Positions 48,101 through 57,479 of a DNA stretch of 64,000 nucleotides are shown one piece after another. Numbering within the stretch: position 1 is the first letter of the stretch; the number at the start of each line of letters is the position of its first letter. This DNA is from JAXGPX01 sp040766745 (lineage in GTDB: Bacteria; Bacillota; Sulfobacillia; Fermentithermobacillales; Fermentithermobacillaceae). A program made the translations under genes and the position numbers. The notes beneath the pieces were generated by a model. That model did no database searches, was not told where the DNA came from, and saw only the letters and a list, made by a program, of their open reading frames with translations. Where the stretch lies: assembly GCA_040766745.1 (NCBI GenBank), contig JAXGPX010000002.1:496001-560000 (forward strand). Reading direction: 5' to 3'.

Positions 48101-48691
48101 CTGATTAAGGTTGCAAACGGCAAGGAAGTAGAACCAGGCGATGTTCTCACAGAAGGCTCGGTAAACCCCCACGACCTGCTCAGGGTCAAGGGAGTAAGAG
48201 CTGTTGAAGAGTATCTCCTAAGGGAAGTTCAGAGAGTATACAGGCTGCAGGGAATTGATATTTCCGACAAGCATATTGAAGTAATTATCAGGCAAATGAT
48301 GCGGAAACTCCGTGTCGAAGAACCTGGAGATACCCAGCTGTTACCAGGCGGTGTTGTAGATATCCACGAATTCGCCGAATCAAACGCCAAGGCATATGAA
48401 GAAGGTGGAGAGCCTGCCACAGGCAAACCGGTCATATTGGGAATCACCAAGGCTTCTCTTTCAACTGATTCCTTCTTGTCGGCTGCTTCCTTCCAGGAGA
48501 CGACAAGGGTGCTTACCGACGCCGCTGTTAAGGGCAAGATCGACAACCTTCTTGGGTTGAAAGAGAATGTAATTATCGGCAAGTTGATTCCTGCGGGAAC
48601 CGGCATGCAACGATACGATGAGATAGAAGTTGTGCCTGTTTCGCCAGATGATGATCAGGCTGAAGCCGCAAGCGACGACTTCTTGGCGTAA
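45185..48691 (+). CDS. rpoC: RNA polymerase beta' subunit
   Basis: A 1168-residue beta' subunit, standard length for Firmicutes. Zinc finger CYCGKYKRIRYKGVVCDKCG is near residue 60. The catalytic magnesium loop NADFDGDQM starts at residue 447. The bridge-helix/trigger-loop region contains GARGNMQQISQLGGMRGIM, and a second zinc site is in VRSVLTCETKHGVCVKCYG. GTG start 21 bases after rpoB, one transcript. The C-terminus ends in a short acidic stretch. Confidence 0.97.
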   Translation: MDVNNFAAMRISLASPEKIREWSRGEVKKPETLNYRTLKPERDGLFCERIFGPTKDWECYCGKYKRIRYKGVVCDKCGVEVTKSKVRRDRMGHIELATPVSHIWYFKGVPSRMGLLLDMSPRVLERVLYFAAYIVTDPGDCESLSYKQVLTESEFREAKEKYGNRFRAGMGAEAIKEILTGVDLDKQAEELREEAKNATGQRKVRAIRRLEVVEGFRVSGNRPEWMILDVIPVIPPDLRPMVQLDGGRFATSDLNDLYRRVINRNNRLKRLLDLGAPDIIVRNEKRMLQEAVDALIDNGRRGRPVTGPGQRPLKSLSDMLKGKQGRFRQNLLGKRVDYSGRSVIVVGPNLKFHQCGLPKEMALELFKPFVMKRLVEKGLAHNIKSARRLVERARPEVWDILEEVIKEHPVLLNRAPTLHRLSIQAFEPVLVEGRAIQIHPLVCPPYNADFDGDQMPVHVPLSAEAQAEAKVLMASIHNLLLPKDGTPAITPTKDIVLGIYYLTLTDEDNPEQVDEGKILKKYVSIDEVIMAYETGGAGLHELVVLRYDREGIPGRLITTPGRCIFNQVLPEGLRFINKVVDRKMLGRIVAGGITQYGMELTAQMLDGIKELGFSYATQAGSTIALHDISVPEEKQEILRDADEKVNDIQEQYRMGFLTDDERYHKVIDVWREATNQVTEKLQDAIGRWNPVYMMAASGARGNMQQISQLGGMRGIMVDPSGRMVEQPVRSNFREGLSVLEYFTSTHGQRKGLVDTALRTADSGYLTRRLVDVAQDVIVREDDCGTDAGIWVKAVEIDGELIEDLRDRIVGRYAVNDILHPETGEVLCMGQELIDDEKADSIVAAGIKEVEVRSVLTCETKHGVCVKCYGRNLATGGIVDVGEAVGTIAAQSIGEPGTQLTLRTFHLGGIAGEDITQGLPRVEELFEARKPKGQAAIAEIGGTVEIVEGDKKREIVITSSDGEQSTIVVPFGALIKVANGKEVEPGDVLTEGSVNPHDLLRVKGVRAVEEYLLREVQRVYRLQGIDISDKHIEVIIRQMMRKLRVEEPGDTQLLPGGVVDIHEFAESNAKAYEEGGEPATGKPVILGITKASLSTDSFLSAASFQETTRVLTDAAVKGKIDNLLGLKENVIIGKLIPAGTGMQRYDEIEVVPVSPDDDQAEAASDDFLA

Positions 48692-48718
48692 ATCATTTAG
48701 AGATGGAGGGATTGGACA

Positions 48719-49384
48719 ATGAAGATGAAGTGGTTGGGCCATGCTTCATTCTTGATTGAGTCTCCCGGGGGCCTTAAGGTAGTGACTGACCCATTTGGGA
48801 AAGATGTCCCTTATCCCGAAATAGATGAAACGGCAGACGTTGTTACTGTGTCCCATGAGCATCATGATCACAACGCAGTCCATGTGCTAAAGGGAGACTT
48901 CAAAGTGGTCAGGGGCCTGGATGAGGAGACTAAACAGGCCAGGCGTACAGAGGAGTCAATTGAAGATGTGGTGTTTAGAACCGTACCTTCTTACCATGAT
49001 GATCAAGAAGGCAAACTGCGGGGGCAGAACGCTATTTTTGTCATGAACATAGGTGGGCTTACCCTTGCACATTTGGGGGATTTGGGAGCCGAGCTCAGTC
49101 CTGATCAGGCAGGTGAGATAGGCCATGTTAATGCCTTGTGTGTGCCTGTCGGAGGATATTACACTATAGATGCGGTTTCTGCAGGCAGGGTTGTGGACAT
49201 TATCAAACCGGATATCGTAATCCCTATGCACTATAGGACACGATTCATTCAGCCATGGCCAATTTCAACAATTGATGCGTTTCTTGAGGGTAAGAAGAAT
49301 GTTGTGAGGCTGAATTCAGCCGAAACTAAGATAGATGCAGGTAATATTCCTAAGTCAAGGGAAATTTGGGTTTTTGACATTTAA
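48719..49384 (+). CDS. Metallo-beta-lactamase-fold metal-dependent hydrolase
   Basis: A 221-residue protein of the UPF0173-like branch of the metallo-beta-lactamase fold. It starts MKMKWLGHASFLIES. Metal ligands are in VSHEHHDHN (the HxHxDH motif), LAHLGDLG and PMHYRT. No signal peptide, so cytoplasmic. Such enzymes are often of unknown substrate. ATG with a GGAGG site upstream. It follows rpoC by 27 bases and is probably read through from the rpoB promoter; a strong terminator ends the unit. An unusual guest between rpoC and the L7Ae-rpsL genes. Confidence 0.88.
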   Translation: MKMKWLGHASFLIESPGGLKVVTDPFGKDVPYPEIDETADVVTVSHEHHDHNAVHVLKGDFKVVRGLDEETKQARRTEESIEDVVFRTVPSYHDDQEGKLRGQNAIFVMNIGGLTLAHLGDLGAELSPDQAGEIGHVNALCVPVGGYYTIDAVSAGRVVDIIKPDIVIPMHYRTRFIQPWPISTIDAFLEGKKNVVRLNSAETKIDAGNIPKSREIWVFDI

Positions 49385-49391
49385 GTTTTAG

Positions 49392-49437
49392 AAGAACCGG
49401 GAGCAGGATTTTCGAGTTTGCGGCTCCCGGTTCTTTG
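49392..49437 (+). terminator. Terminator after the rpoBC-hydrolase unit
   Basis: A perfect 13-base-pair stem (49392-49404 with 49423-49435) with an 18-base loop; the T run is short (TTT at 49434-49436). Confidence 0.8.
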
Positions 49438-49462
49438 AGCAAGGTAGTCCTATTGGCTACCA

Positions 49463-49491
49463 TTGACACGCTTTTATCAGGGTGCTAAACT
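49463..49491 (+). promoter_or_regulatory. Promoter of the str operon
   Basis: Consensus TTGACA (49463-49468) and TAAACT (49486-49491), spacer 17, right after the terminator and 45 bases before the L7Ae-like start. Confidence 0.85.
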
Positions 49492-49535
49492 CATAAAGCG
49501 TGCTTTTTTATGCTGTAATAGGAGAGGCTCAATTC

Positions 49536-49802
49536 ATGATAGGCCCGAGTTTTGGCCAGATACCCAAGAGAAATAAGGTTGCAGGTGTAAGAGCCGTGTC
49601 CAGGGCTATTGCAGAAGGCTCGGCTAAGAAAATCTTGGTTGCAAAAGATGCTGAAACAAAGATAATAACAGAGGTACTTCTCCTTGCAGAAGAAAAGGGC
49701 ATCGAGGTAGTCTGGGTTGCAAGAATGAAAGAACTGGGCGAATACTGCGGCATAAGCGTTGGCGCTTCATGCTGTGCTGAGCTCGAAAGAATAAATTCTT
49801 GA
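49536..49802 (+). CDS. L7Ae-like ribosomal protein (YbxF type)
   Basis: An 88-residue member of the L7Ae/L30e/S12e family, which binds kink-turn RNA. Core features are GVRAVSRAIAEGSAKKIL, VAKDAETKI, and the Gly-rich end GISVGASC. The Bacillus homologue YbxF sits in the same place before rpsL. ATG 49536 has GGAGAGG 8 bases upstream; the frame opens earlier at a GTG without a site. Role on the ribosome is not settled in the family. Confidence 0.9.
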   Translation: MIGPSFGQIPKRNKVAGVRAVSRAIAEGSAKKILVAKDAETKIITEVLLLAEEKGIEVVWVARMKELGEYCGISVGASCCAELERINS

Positions 49803-49832
49803 TTGGAATGACATTGAAAAGGAGGGATAGAT

Positions 49833-50207
49833 GTGCCAACGATTAATCAGCTGGTCAGACAGGGAAGAAGGCTGACAGAAGAGAAGTCTAAATCCCCCGC
49901 ATTGAAGGCGAATCCCTTTAAGCGCGGAGTCTGTACTGTTGTTAGGACTACCACTCCTAAGAAACCTAACTCAGCTCTAAGAAAGATTGCAAGGGTTAGG
50001 CTGGTCAACGGAATTGAGGTTACAGCATACATTCCTGGAATAGGCCACAATCTTCAGGAGCACTCAGTAGTACTGATAAGAGGCGGACGTGTTAGGGACT
50101 TGCCCGGAGTGCGTTACCATATTGTGCGTGGAACACTTGATGCCGCCGGTGTCACTGACAGAAAGCAAGGGCGGTCATTGTACGGTACTAAGAAGCCGAG
50201 GAAGTAG
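49833..50207 (+). CDS. rpsL: 30S ribosomal protein S12
   Basis: A 124-residue uS12 of the decoding centre. Blocks are TTTPKKPNSALRKIARVRL with Lys43 (wild-type) and IRGGRVRDLPGVRYH, where residue 88 is Arg (codon 50094-50096) rather than the near-universal Lys. K88R is a known streptomycin-resistance change in other bacteria. GTG 49833 lies 7 bases after AAGGAGG. Confidence 0.97.
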   Translation: MPTINQLVRQGRRLTEEKSKSPALKANPFKRGVCTVVRTTTPKKPNSALRKIARVRLVNGIEVTAYIPGIGHNLQEHSVVLIRGGRVRDLPGVRYHIVRGTLDAAGVTDRKQGRSLYGTKKPRK

Positions 50208-50227
50208 AGTTTGTGGAGGTGAATTAC

Positions 50228-50698
50228 GTGCCTAGAAGAGGCAGGGCTCCGTCAAGAACTTGGATGCCGGATCCTATATATAACTCTGTTTTGGTATCAA
50301 GGATTACAAATAAGGTTATGTCCGATGGCGAGAAGTCTACAGCCAGGCGCCTGGTATACAGCGCTATGGACATAATCGGCGAGAAGACAGGAAAGAATCC
50401 CATGGAGGTATTGGATCAGGCAATCAAGAATGCAATGCCTGTTCTCGAAGTTAGGGCCAGAAGGGTTGGCGGTGCCACATACCAGGTACCTGTTGAGGTC
50501 CGCTCGGAAAGAAGGGTATCTTTGGCAATAAGGTGGCTTGTTGATTTCTCAAGGGCTCGTTCAGAGCGAGGTTTCGAAAACAAGCTGGCCGGAGAGATTT
50601 TGGATGCTGCCAACAATACCGGAAACACCATAAAGAGAAAAGAAGATATGCATAGGATGGCCGAAGCTAACAGAGCTTTTGCCCACTACAGGTGGTAG
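50228..50698 (+). CDS. rpsG: 30S ribosomal protein S7
   Basis: A 156-residue uS7, exactly the usual length when GTG 50228 is taken (GGAGGTG about 8 bases upstream). Blocks are MPRRGRAPSRTWMPDPIYNS, RRVGGATYQVPVEVR and MHRMAEANRAFAHYRW. It nucleates assembly of the 30S head. Second ribosomal gene of the str operon. Confidence 0.97.
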   Translation: MPRRGRAPSRTWMPDPIYNSVLVSRITNKVMSDGEKSTARRLVYSAMDIIGEKTGKNPMEVLDQAIKNAMPVLEVRARRVGGATYQVPVEVRSERRVSLAIRWLVDFSRARSERGFENKLAGEILDAANNTGNTIKRKEDMHRMAEANRAFAHYRW

Positions 50699-50735
50699 GT
50701 AATTGGGGGCAAAACTATTGAAAGGGGGGAATTCG

Positions 50736-52817
50736 ATGCCGCAGACGTACCCGCTTGATAAGATAAGAAATATTGGAATCATGGCTCATATCGACGCCGG
50801 CAAGACAACGACTACTGAACGTATCCTGTTTTATTCAGGCAAAGTCCACAGGATAGGTGAAGTAGACGAAGGGTCTGCCACCATGGACTGGATGGAGCAG
50901 GAACAGGAACGGGGAATTACCATTACCTCAGCTGCTACCACTTGCCATTGGAAAGATTTTCGAATCAACATTATAGACACGCCAGGGCACGTTGACTTCA
51001 CTGCAGAAGTTGAACGGAGCCTGAGAGTGCTTGATGGAGCAGTGGCGATATTTTGCGCCAAGGGCGGTGTCGAACCCCAGTCTGAGGCTGTTTGGCGACA
51101 GGCGGATCGCTATAATACGCCCAGAATTGCCTATATAAATAAGATGGACTCGTTAGGCGCTGACTTTTACAGAGCCATCAGGATGATGGAGACCAAGCTT
51201 GGAGCAAGGCCTGTACCGGTGGTCCTACCCATTGGCGTTGAAGACAGCTTTGAAGGGGTAGTCGACATTCTCCGCGGAAAGGCTTTTTACTGGCAAGACG
51301 AGCTTGGCCTTGACGTAGAAGAGCGCCAGATACCTGAAGATATGAGGGATCTTTTTGAAGAACACAGGGAGAATCTTTTGACTGCGGCATCTGATTTTGA
51401 CGATGCCATACTCGAGTTGTATCTCCAGGGAGAAGAAGTACCTGTAGATATGCTGATAAAAGCCCTAAGGAAGGGTACTATCAGCAACAAGATAGTTCCC
51501 TGTTTTTGCGGCTCGTCTTTTAAGAACAAGGGTGTACAACGGCTTTTAGACGGAATAATCGACTTTCTTCCTTCTCCGCTGGACGTACCTCCCGTTGAGG
51601 GCCTGGTTCCAGGAAAAGATGAAGCTGCAATACGAAAGCCCAGTGATGATGAACCTTTCTGCGCTCTTGCTTTTAAGGTCATGACAGATGCTTACGTTGG
51701 CCGGGTAACCTATTTCCGGGTCTACTCTGGCGTTTTGACCAATCGTTCCTATGTATATAATGCTACCCGGAACAAGAGCGAAAGAATTCAGCGGCTCCTC
51801 TTGATGCACGCAAATCACAGAGAGGACGTTGAAGCAGTGTCTACAGGGGACATTGTTGCAACTGTGGCCCTGAAGTTTACTGTAACGGGAGACACTTTGT
51901 GTGATGAAAAGAATCCGATTATACTTGAGCGGATTTCTTTTCCCACACCGGTCATCACTGTAGCCATAGAGGCTCAGACCAGGCAAGATCTTGATAAGCT
52001 AGGAGTCTGTCTGGCTAAGCTGGCCGAGGAAGATCCAACATTTACTTTTGAGACAGATGAAGAAACCGGCCAGACTTTGATCGCAGGTATGGGCGAGTTG
52101 CATCTGGAGATCATCTGTGATAGGCTTCTTCGAGAATTTGGCGTAAAAGCTACAGTAGGAAAGCCTCAGGTAGCATACAAAGAGAGTATTCTGGACTCTG
52201 TTTCAGGCGAGGGTAAGTTTGTGCGCCAGACAGGCGGGCGCGGCCAGTACGGCCATGTCAAACTCAAACTGGAGCCCCTTGGCCGGGGCCAGGGTTTCGA
52301 ATTCGAGAATGCTATACGCGGTGGGGCTATTCCGCACGAATTTATTCCTGCAGTGGAAGCCGGGGTTAAGGAAGCCCTTGATTCCGGTTCTTTGATTGGT
52401 TATCCGCTGGTTGATGTAAAGGCGATTTTGGAAGACGGGTCCTATCACGAAGTGGACTCATCTGAGATTGCTTTCAAGATTGCCGGTTCTATGGGAGTCA
52501 AAGATGCTTTGTCTAAGGCGAAAGTTGTGATTTTGGAGCCTGTCATGAAGGTAGAAGTTACAACTCCTTCTGAGTTCTTGGGCGAGGTTCTTGCAGACCT
52601 TAACGCCAGGAGGGGCCAGATAACCGGAATGGAGACAGCCGGTACTTTTGAAGTAATTGGGGCTCTGGCACCCCTTGCTACAATGTTTGGGTACGCTACG
52701 GACCTTCGGTCCAGGTCTCAAGGCCGGGGAACATATACAATGTTGTTTTCCCATTATGATGTGGTTCCACCCGCGGAAGCGGACAAAATAGTCGCCAAAT
52801 ATTACGGGCGAGTGTAA
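50736..52817 (+). CDS. fusA: Elongation factor G
   Basis: A 693-residue translocation GTPase. Motifs are AHIDAGKTTTTERIL (G1), RGITITSAATTC (switch I), DTPGHVDFTAEV (G3), NKMD (G4) and the domain IV tip GGRGQYGHVKL. The C-terminal TDLRSRSQGRGTYTM is typical. ATG 50736 follows a GGGGGG site. Position rpsL-rpsG-fusA-tuf is canonical; the paralogue at 8949 is about as long but diverged. Confidence 0.97.
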   Translation: MPQTYPLDKIRNIGIMAHIDAGKTTTTERILFYSGKVHRIGEVDEGSATMDWMEQEQERGITITSAATTCHWKDFRINIIDTPGHVDFTAEVERSLRVLDGAVAIFCAKGGVEPQSEAVWRQADRYNTPRIAYINKMDSLGADFYRAIRMMETKLGARPVPVVLPIGVEDSFEGVVDILRGKAFYWQDELGLDVEERQIPEDMRDLFEEHRENLLTAASDFDDAILELYLQGEEVPVDMLIKALRKGTISNKIVPCFCGSSFKNKGVQRLLDGIIDFLPSPLDVPPVEGLVPGKDEAAIRKPSDDEPFCALAFKVMTDAYVGRVTYFRVYSGVLTNRSYVYNATRNKSERIQRLLLMHANHREDVEAVSTGDIVATVALKFTVTGDTLCDEKNPIILERISFPTPVITVAIEAQTRQDLDKLGVCLAKLAEEDPTFTFETDEETGQTLIAGMGELHLEIICDRLLREFGVKATVGKPQVAYKESILDSVSGEGKFVRQTGGRGQYGHVKLKLEPLGRGQGFEFENAIRGGAIPHEFIPAVEAGVKEALDSGSLIGYPLVDVKAILEDGSYHEVDSSEIAFKIAGSMGVKDALSKAKVVILEPVMKVEVTTPSEFLGEVLADLNARRGQITGMETAGTFEVIGALAPLATMFGYATDLRSRSQGRGTYTMLFSHYDVVPPAEADKIVAKYYGRV

Positions 52818-52839
52818 TAAAGGAGGATTAAATCAAGAA

Positions 52840-54042
<1,203 letters not shown>

Positions 54043-54047
54043 TCACT

Positions 54048-54359
54048 GTGCGGAGGCAGAAAATCAGAGTTCGGTTAAGAGCCTTCGATCACGAAATACT
54101 GGATCATTCTGCCGGTAGGATAGTAGACACTGCCAAGAGGACAGGAGCCCTTGTATCAGGGCCGGTACCTCTTCCGACCGAAAGAAGTGTTTACACCATC
54201 CTAACCGCTCCCAACGGTGAGAAGGATATCCGTGAGCAGTTCGAAATGAGGGTTCACAAGCGTCTGATTGACATAATGGAACCCACAACCAAAACAATGG
54301 ATGCGCTTACCAGGTTGGATCTGCCTGCCGGTGTAGACATTGAAATCAAGACTGTGTAA
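54048..54359 (+). CDS. rpsJ: 30S ribosomal protein S10
   Basis: A 103-residue uS10, also the NusE partner of NusB in antitermination. It begins with family RRQKIRVRLRAFDHEILD, followed by SGPVPLPTERSVYTI and FEMRVHKRLIDI. GTG 54048 with GAGGAG 8 bases upstream; the earlier GTG at 54039 lies inside that site. Only 5 bases after tuf2, so str and S10 operons appear continuous. Confidence 0.96.
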   Translation: MRRQKIRVRLRAFDHEILDHSAGRIVDTAKRTGALVSGPVPLPTERSVYTILTAPNGEKDIREQFEMRVHKRLIDIMEPTTKTMDALTRLDLPAGVDIEIKTV

Positions 54360-54392
54360 AGTTGTGGCTTTTTATGGAGGAGGTGCTGTGCT

Positions 54393-55013
54393 ATGAAGGC
54401 CATCCTTGGTAAGAAAGTAGGGATGACCCAGGTATTTGACGAGCAAGGCAGACTTATCCCAGTAACCGTCCTTGAAGCAGGTCCTTGCACAGTTGTTGAT
54501 GTGAAGACTTTGGATAAACACGGCTATACCGGTGTGCAGCTAGGATTCGGTTTCGTGAAGGATAGGCGCCTTACAAAACCCCAAAAGGGTTACTTTAAGA
54601 GTAAAGGGCTAAGCCCTGTAAGGTATCTGAGAGAGTTCAGAGTTGAGCCCGGCACCGAGTTTGGCGTAGGTGACCAGGTGAAGGTAGATGTTTTTAAGTC
54701 AGGGGATTATGTAGACGTTACCGGCACTTCCCTTGGTAAGGGATATGCAGGTGTCATAAAGCGTTGGAATTTCAGGCGCGGCCCGTCGGCCCACGGTTCA
54801 AAGTATCACAGGGGGACAGGTTCGCTTCAGGCCAGAGATGCGGCCAGAGTATGGCCGGGAAGAAAGATGGCTGGCCAGCTGGGCAACGAGAGAGTTACAG
54901 TGAGAAATCTTAGAGTAGTAAACGTAGATCCCGAGAAGAACCTGCTTCTGGTGCACGGAGGGGTACCTGGAAGCAGAGGATCCCTAATCATAATCAAAGA
55001 GGCTTCTCGGTGA
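54393..55013 (+). CDS. rplC: 50S ribosomal protein L3
   Basis: A 206-residue uL3. Blocks are GKKVGMTQVFDEQGRLIPVT, KGYAGVIKRWNFRRGPSAHGS and GRKMAGQLGNERVTVRN. One of the early assembly proteins near the peptidyl-transferase centre. ATG after GGAGGAGG. Confidence 0.97.
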   Translation: MKAILGKKVGMTQVFDEQGRLIPVTVLEAGPCTVVDVKTLDKHGYTGVQLGFGFVKDRRLTKPQKGYFKSKGLSPVRYLREFRVEPGTEFGVGDQVKVDVFKSGDYVDVTGTSLGKGYAGVIKRWNFRRGPSAHGSKYHRGTGSLQARDAARVWPGRKMAGQLGNERVTVRNLRVVNVDPEKNLLLVHGGVPGSRGSLIIIKEASR

Positions 55014-55043
55014 AGCACAGGAGCTTGTTAAGGAGGGAGCCTC

Positions 55044-55667
55044 GTGCCAGAAGCACATGTTTATAACGTACAAGGTGATAAATTGGGCACTGTAAGCCTA
55101 CCTGAACGGGTATTTGGCATAGAGCCCAACAAGAGCCTTCTGAGGGCAGCGGTGCTTTCGCATCTGAATAACTCCAGAGTCGGCACTGTGGGAGTTAAGA
55201 CAAGGGCGGAAGTTGCCGGAGGCGGCCGCAAGCCCTGGAGGCAGAAGGGTCTAGGGAGAGCAAGGCACGGAAGCATCCGGTCTCCATTGTGGAGGCACGG
55301 CGGAGTTGCCTTTGGGCCTGTTGCCAGGGACTATAGCTGGCAATTGCCAAAGAAAATGAAGAGGCAGGCTTTGTTGTCTGCTCTTTCGGCCAAAGCTTCC
55401 GCCGGACAGGTTATTGTCCTTAAGGAACTTAAGATGGATAAACCTAGAACCAAAGAGGTCTATGAGATCCTCAAGAAGTTTGGCGCAGAGTCGAGTGCTC
55501 TGATTGTCACAGCGGAAGCCGAGCCAAACGTGGTTCTGTCGTCTCGCAACATTCCGGGTGTTTCAGTGACGACTGCAAGGAAAATTTCGACCTATGAAGC
55601 CATGTCCAAGAGGAACCTCTTGTTTACGGAAGATGCACTCAGGAAGCTAGAGGAGGTATTGGCATGA
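55044..55667 (+). CDS. rplD: 50S ribosomal protein L4
   Basis: A 207-residue uL4. The exit-tunnel loop contains VKTRAEVAGGGRKPWRQKG and ARHGSIRSPLWRHGGVAFGP. C-terminal part binds domain I of 23S. GTG 55044 after AAGGAGGGA. It overlaps rplW by 4 bases (ATGA). Confidence 0.97.
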   Translation: MPEAHVYNVQGDKLGTVSLPERVFGIEPNKSLLRAAVLSHLNNSRVGTVGVKTRAEVAGGGRKPWRQKGLGRARHGSIRSPLWRHGGVAFGPVARDYSWQLPKKMKRQALLSALSAKASAGQVIVLKELKMDKPRTKEVYEILKKFGAESSALIVTAEAEPNVVLSSRNIPGVSVTTARKISTYEAMSKRNLLFTEDALRKLEEVLA

Positions 55668-55954
55668 GCATGGTAGCCAGAGATATTATCCTTGCACCTG
55701 TTATTACTGAAAAGACCCATGATTCCATAGAGCGGGGAACGTACGTTTTCAAGGTACACCCTAGGGCTACTAAGGCTGACATTCACAACGCTGTTGAAGA
55801 GATTTTCAAGGTAAAGGTTTTGAAGGTTAACACGGTAACCGTGAGAGGAAAGCCCAGGCGAATGGGGTACCACGTTGGGCGTACTCCCAGGTGGAAGAAA
55901 GCCATGGTAACCCTGGCACCAGGACAGAAGATTGAGTTCTTCGAAGGTGTCTAG
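55664..55954 (+). CDS. rplW: 50S ribosomal protein L23
   Basis: A 96-residue uL23 at the tunnel exit, docking site for SRP and trigger factor. Blocks are ILAPVITEKTHD, YVFKVHPRATKADIHNAV and RGKPRRMGYHVGRTPRWKK. ATG 55664 is 7 bases after AGGAGG; a second ATG two codons later is possible. Confidence 0.96.
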   Translation: MSMVARDIILAPVITEKTHDSIERGTYVFKVHPRATKADIHNAVEEIFKVKVLKVNTVTVRGKPRRMGYHVGRTPRWKKAMVTLAPGQKIEFFEGV

Positions 55955-55978
55955 GACGCGGTAAGGGAGGGAAATTGG

Positions 55979-56806
55979 TTGCCAGTAAAGGATTTTAAGC
56001 CAACATCGCCCGGGCTTCGCCAGCGAGTGTCCGGCACCTTTGAAGAGATAACGAAGAAGGAACCTGAAAAGAACCTGGTTGTCTCAAAGAAGAGATTTGC
56101 TGGGCGTAACGCCCAAGGCAGGATAACTGTGCGCCATCGCGGAGGCGGTGCAAAGAGACTGGTGCGCATAGTTGATTTTAAGAGGGACAAAGACGGCGTT
56201 CCCGGGAAAGTGTCTGCAATTGAGTATGATCCTGGCAGGTCGGCGCGTTTGGCGCTTATCGTATACGCAGACGGCGAGAAGAGATACATCCTGGCTCCTG
56301 CAGGAGTTCGCGTAGGCGACGTAGTTATGGCAGGCCCAGATGTCGATATAAAGCCTGGAAATGCTCTGCCCCTAGCTAGCATTCCTACAGGTACTTTCGT
56401 CCACAATGTGGAGATGGTTCCGGGGAAGGGCGGACAAATGGCGAGGTCAGCAGGTTCTCAAGTTCAGCTTATGGCTAAAGAAGGCGGTTACGCACTTTTG
56501 AGGCTTGCTTCAGGCGAGCAGAGAAGAGTGCCCGTTGGCTGCAAAGCTACGGTTGGACAGGTAGGAAATGTTGAACACGAGAACATATCCCGAGGTAAAG
56601 CGGGTGTTACTAGGAATAAGGGTTGGCGCCCAAGTGTCAGGGGTGTAGTCATGAACCCTGTAGACCATCCGCATGGCGGCGGAGAAGGCAAGTCTCCTGT
56701 AGGCATGCCCGGGCCTGTAACTCCGTGGGGTAAACCCACTTTGGGCTACAAGACCAGAAAACGCAAGAAGGCTTCAGACAAGTTGATCGTTAAGCGCAGG
56801 AAATAA
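55979..56806 (+). CDS. rplB: 50S ribosomal protein L2
   Basis: A 275-residue uL2, needed for subunit association and peptidyl transfer. Blocks are KDFKPTSPGLRQRVSGTFEE, GRNAQGRITVRHRGGGAKR, and the conserved NPVDHPHGGGEGKSPVGMPG with its essential His. TTG 55979 after AAGGGAGGGA; the family begins at about this residue. Confidence 0.97.
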   Translation: MPVKDFKPTSPGLRQRVSGTFEEITKKEPEKNLVVSKKRFAGRNAQGRITVRHRGGGAKRLVRIVDFKRDKDGVPGKVSAIEYDPGRSARLALIVYADGEKRYILAPAGVRVGDVVMAGPDVDIKPGNALPLASIPTGTFVHNVEMVPGKGGQMARSAGSQVQLMAKEGGYALLRLASGEQRRVPVGCKATVGQVGNVEHENISRGKAGVTRNKGWRPSVRGVVMNPVDHPHGGGEGKSPVGMPGPVTPWGKPTLGYKTRKRKKASDKLIVKRRK

Positions 56807-56829
56807 CAAGAGGGAAGGAGGGGGCGATT

Positions 56830-57114
56830 ATGAGCCGGTCAAAGAAGAAGGGGCCGTATATTAACCTGAAGCTCTTGGAAAAAGTGAGAGCTATGAACCA
56901 GAAGGGTGAAAAGAGAGTTATTCGGACCTGGGCACGGAATTCAACCATCGTTCCTGAAATGCTTGGCCATACAATTGCTGTCCATGATGGCCGCAAGCAT
57001 GTACCGGTTTACATTACCGAAGATGCTGTAGGGCACAAATTGGGCGAATTCGCTCCCACACGTACATTCCGGGGCCATGGAGCGCACACACAGCGTTCCA
57101 CAGCACTGAAGTAA
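56830..57114 (+). CDS. rpsS: 30S ribosomal protein S19
   Basis: A 94-residue uS19 of the 30S head. Blocks are SRSKKKGPYINLKLLEKV, TIVPEMLGHTIAVHDGRKH and EFAPTRTFRGHGAH. ATG after GGAGGGGG. Confidence 0.97.
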   Translation: MSRSKKKGPYINLKLLEKVRAMNQKGEKRVIRTWARNSTIVPEMLGHTIAVHDGRKHVPVYITEDAVGHKLGEFAPTRTFRGHGAHTQRSTALK

Positions 57115-57133
57115 GGGGGTCAATTTTGAACTT

Positions 57134-57475
57134 ATGGAAGCACGTTGCGAAGTAAGGCACATCAGAATATCCCCTACTAAGGTAGGCATAGTGGCCGATA
57201 TTGTACGGGGGAAACCAGTTAAGGAAGCTCTTGCCATGCTGAGGTTCACTCAGAAAAGGGCCGGAGTGGTGATAGAAAAGGCAATACGTTCAGCAATTGC
57301 CAATGCAGAGAATAATCATGAGATGGATAGGGATGCATTGTACGTATCTGAGATCTTTGTCGGACCGGGTCCCACCCTCAAGCGATATCATCCCCGGCAA
57401 AGAGGCCAGGCTTTTCCTATACTGAAGAGAACGTCTCATTTGACGGTAGTTTTGAAGGAAAGAGAGGAGGGTTAG
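57134..57475 (+). CDS. rplV: 50S ribosomal protein L22
   Basis: A 113-residue uL22 lining the exit tunnel. Blocks are VRHIRISPTKVGIVADIVRG, NAENNHEMDRDALYVSEIFV and the C-terminal loop region PRQRGQAFPILKRTSHLTVV. The ATG lacks a good Shine-Dalgarno, suggesting coupling to rpsS 19 bases upstream. Confidence 0.95.
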   Translation: MEARCEVRHIRISPTKVGIVADIVRGKPVKEALAMLRFTQKRAGVVIEKAIRSAIANAENNHEMDRDALYVSEIFVGPGPTLKRYHPRQRGQAFPILKRTSHLTVVLKEREEG

Positions 57476-57479
57476 GGAT

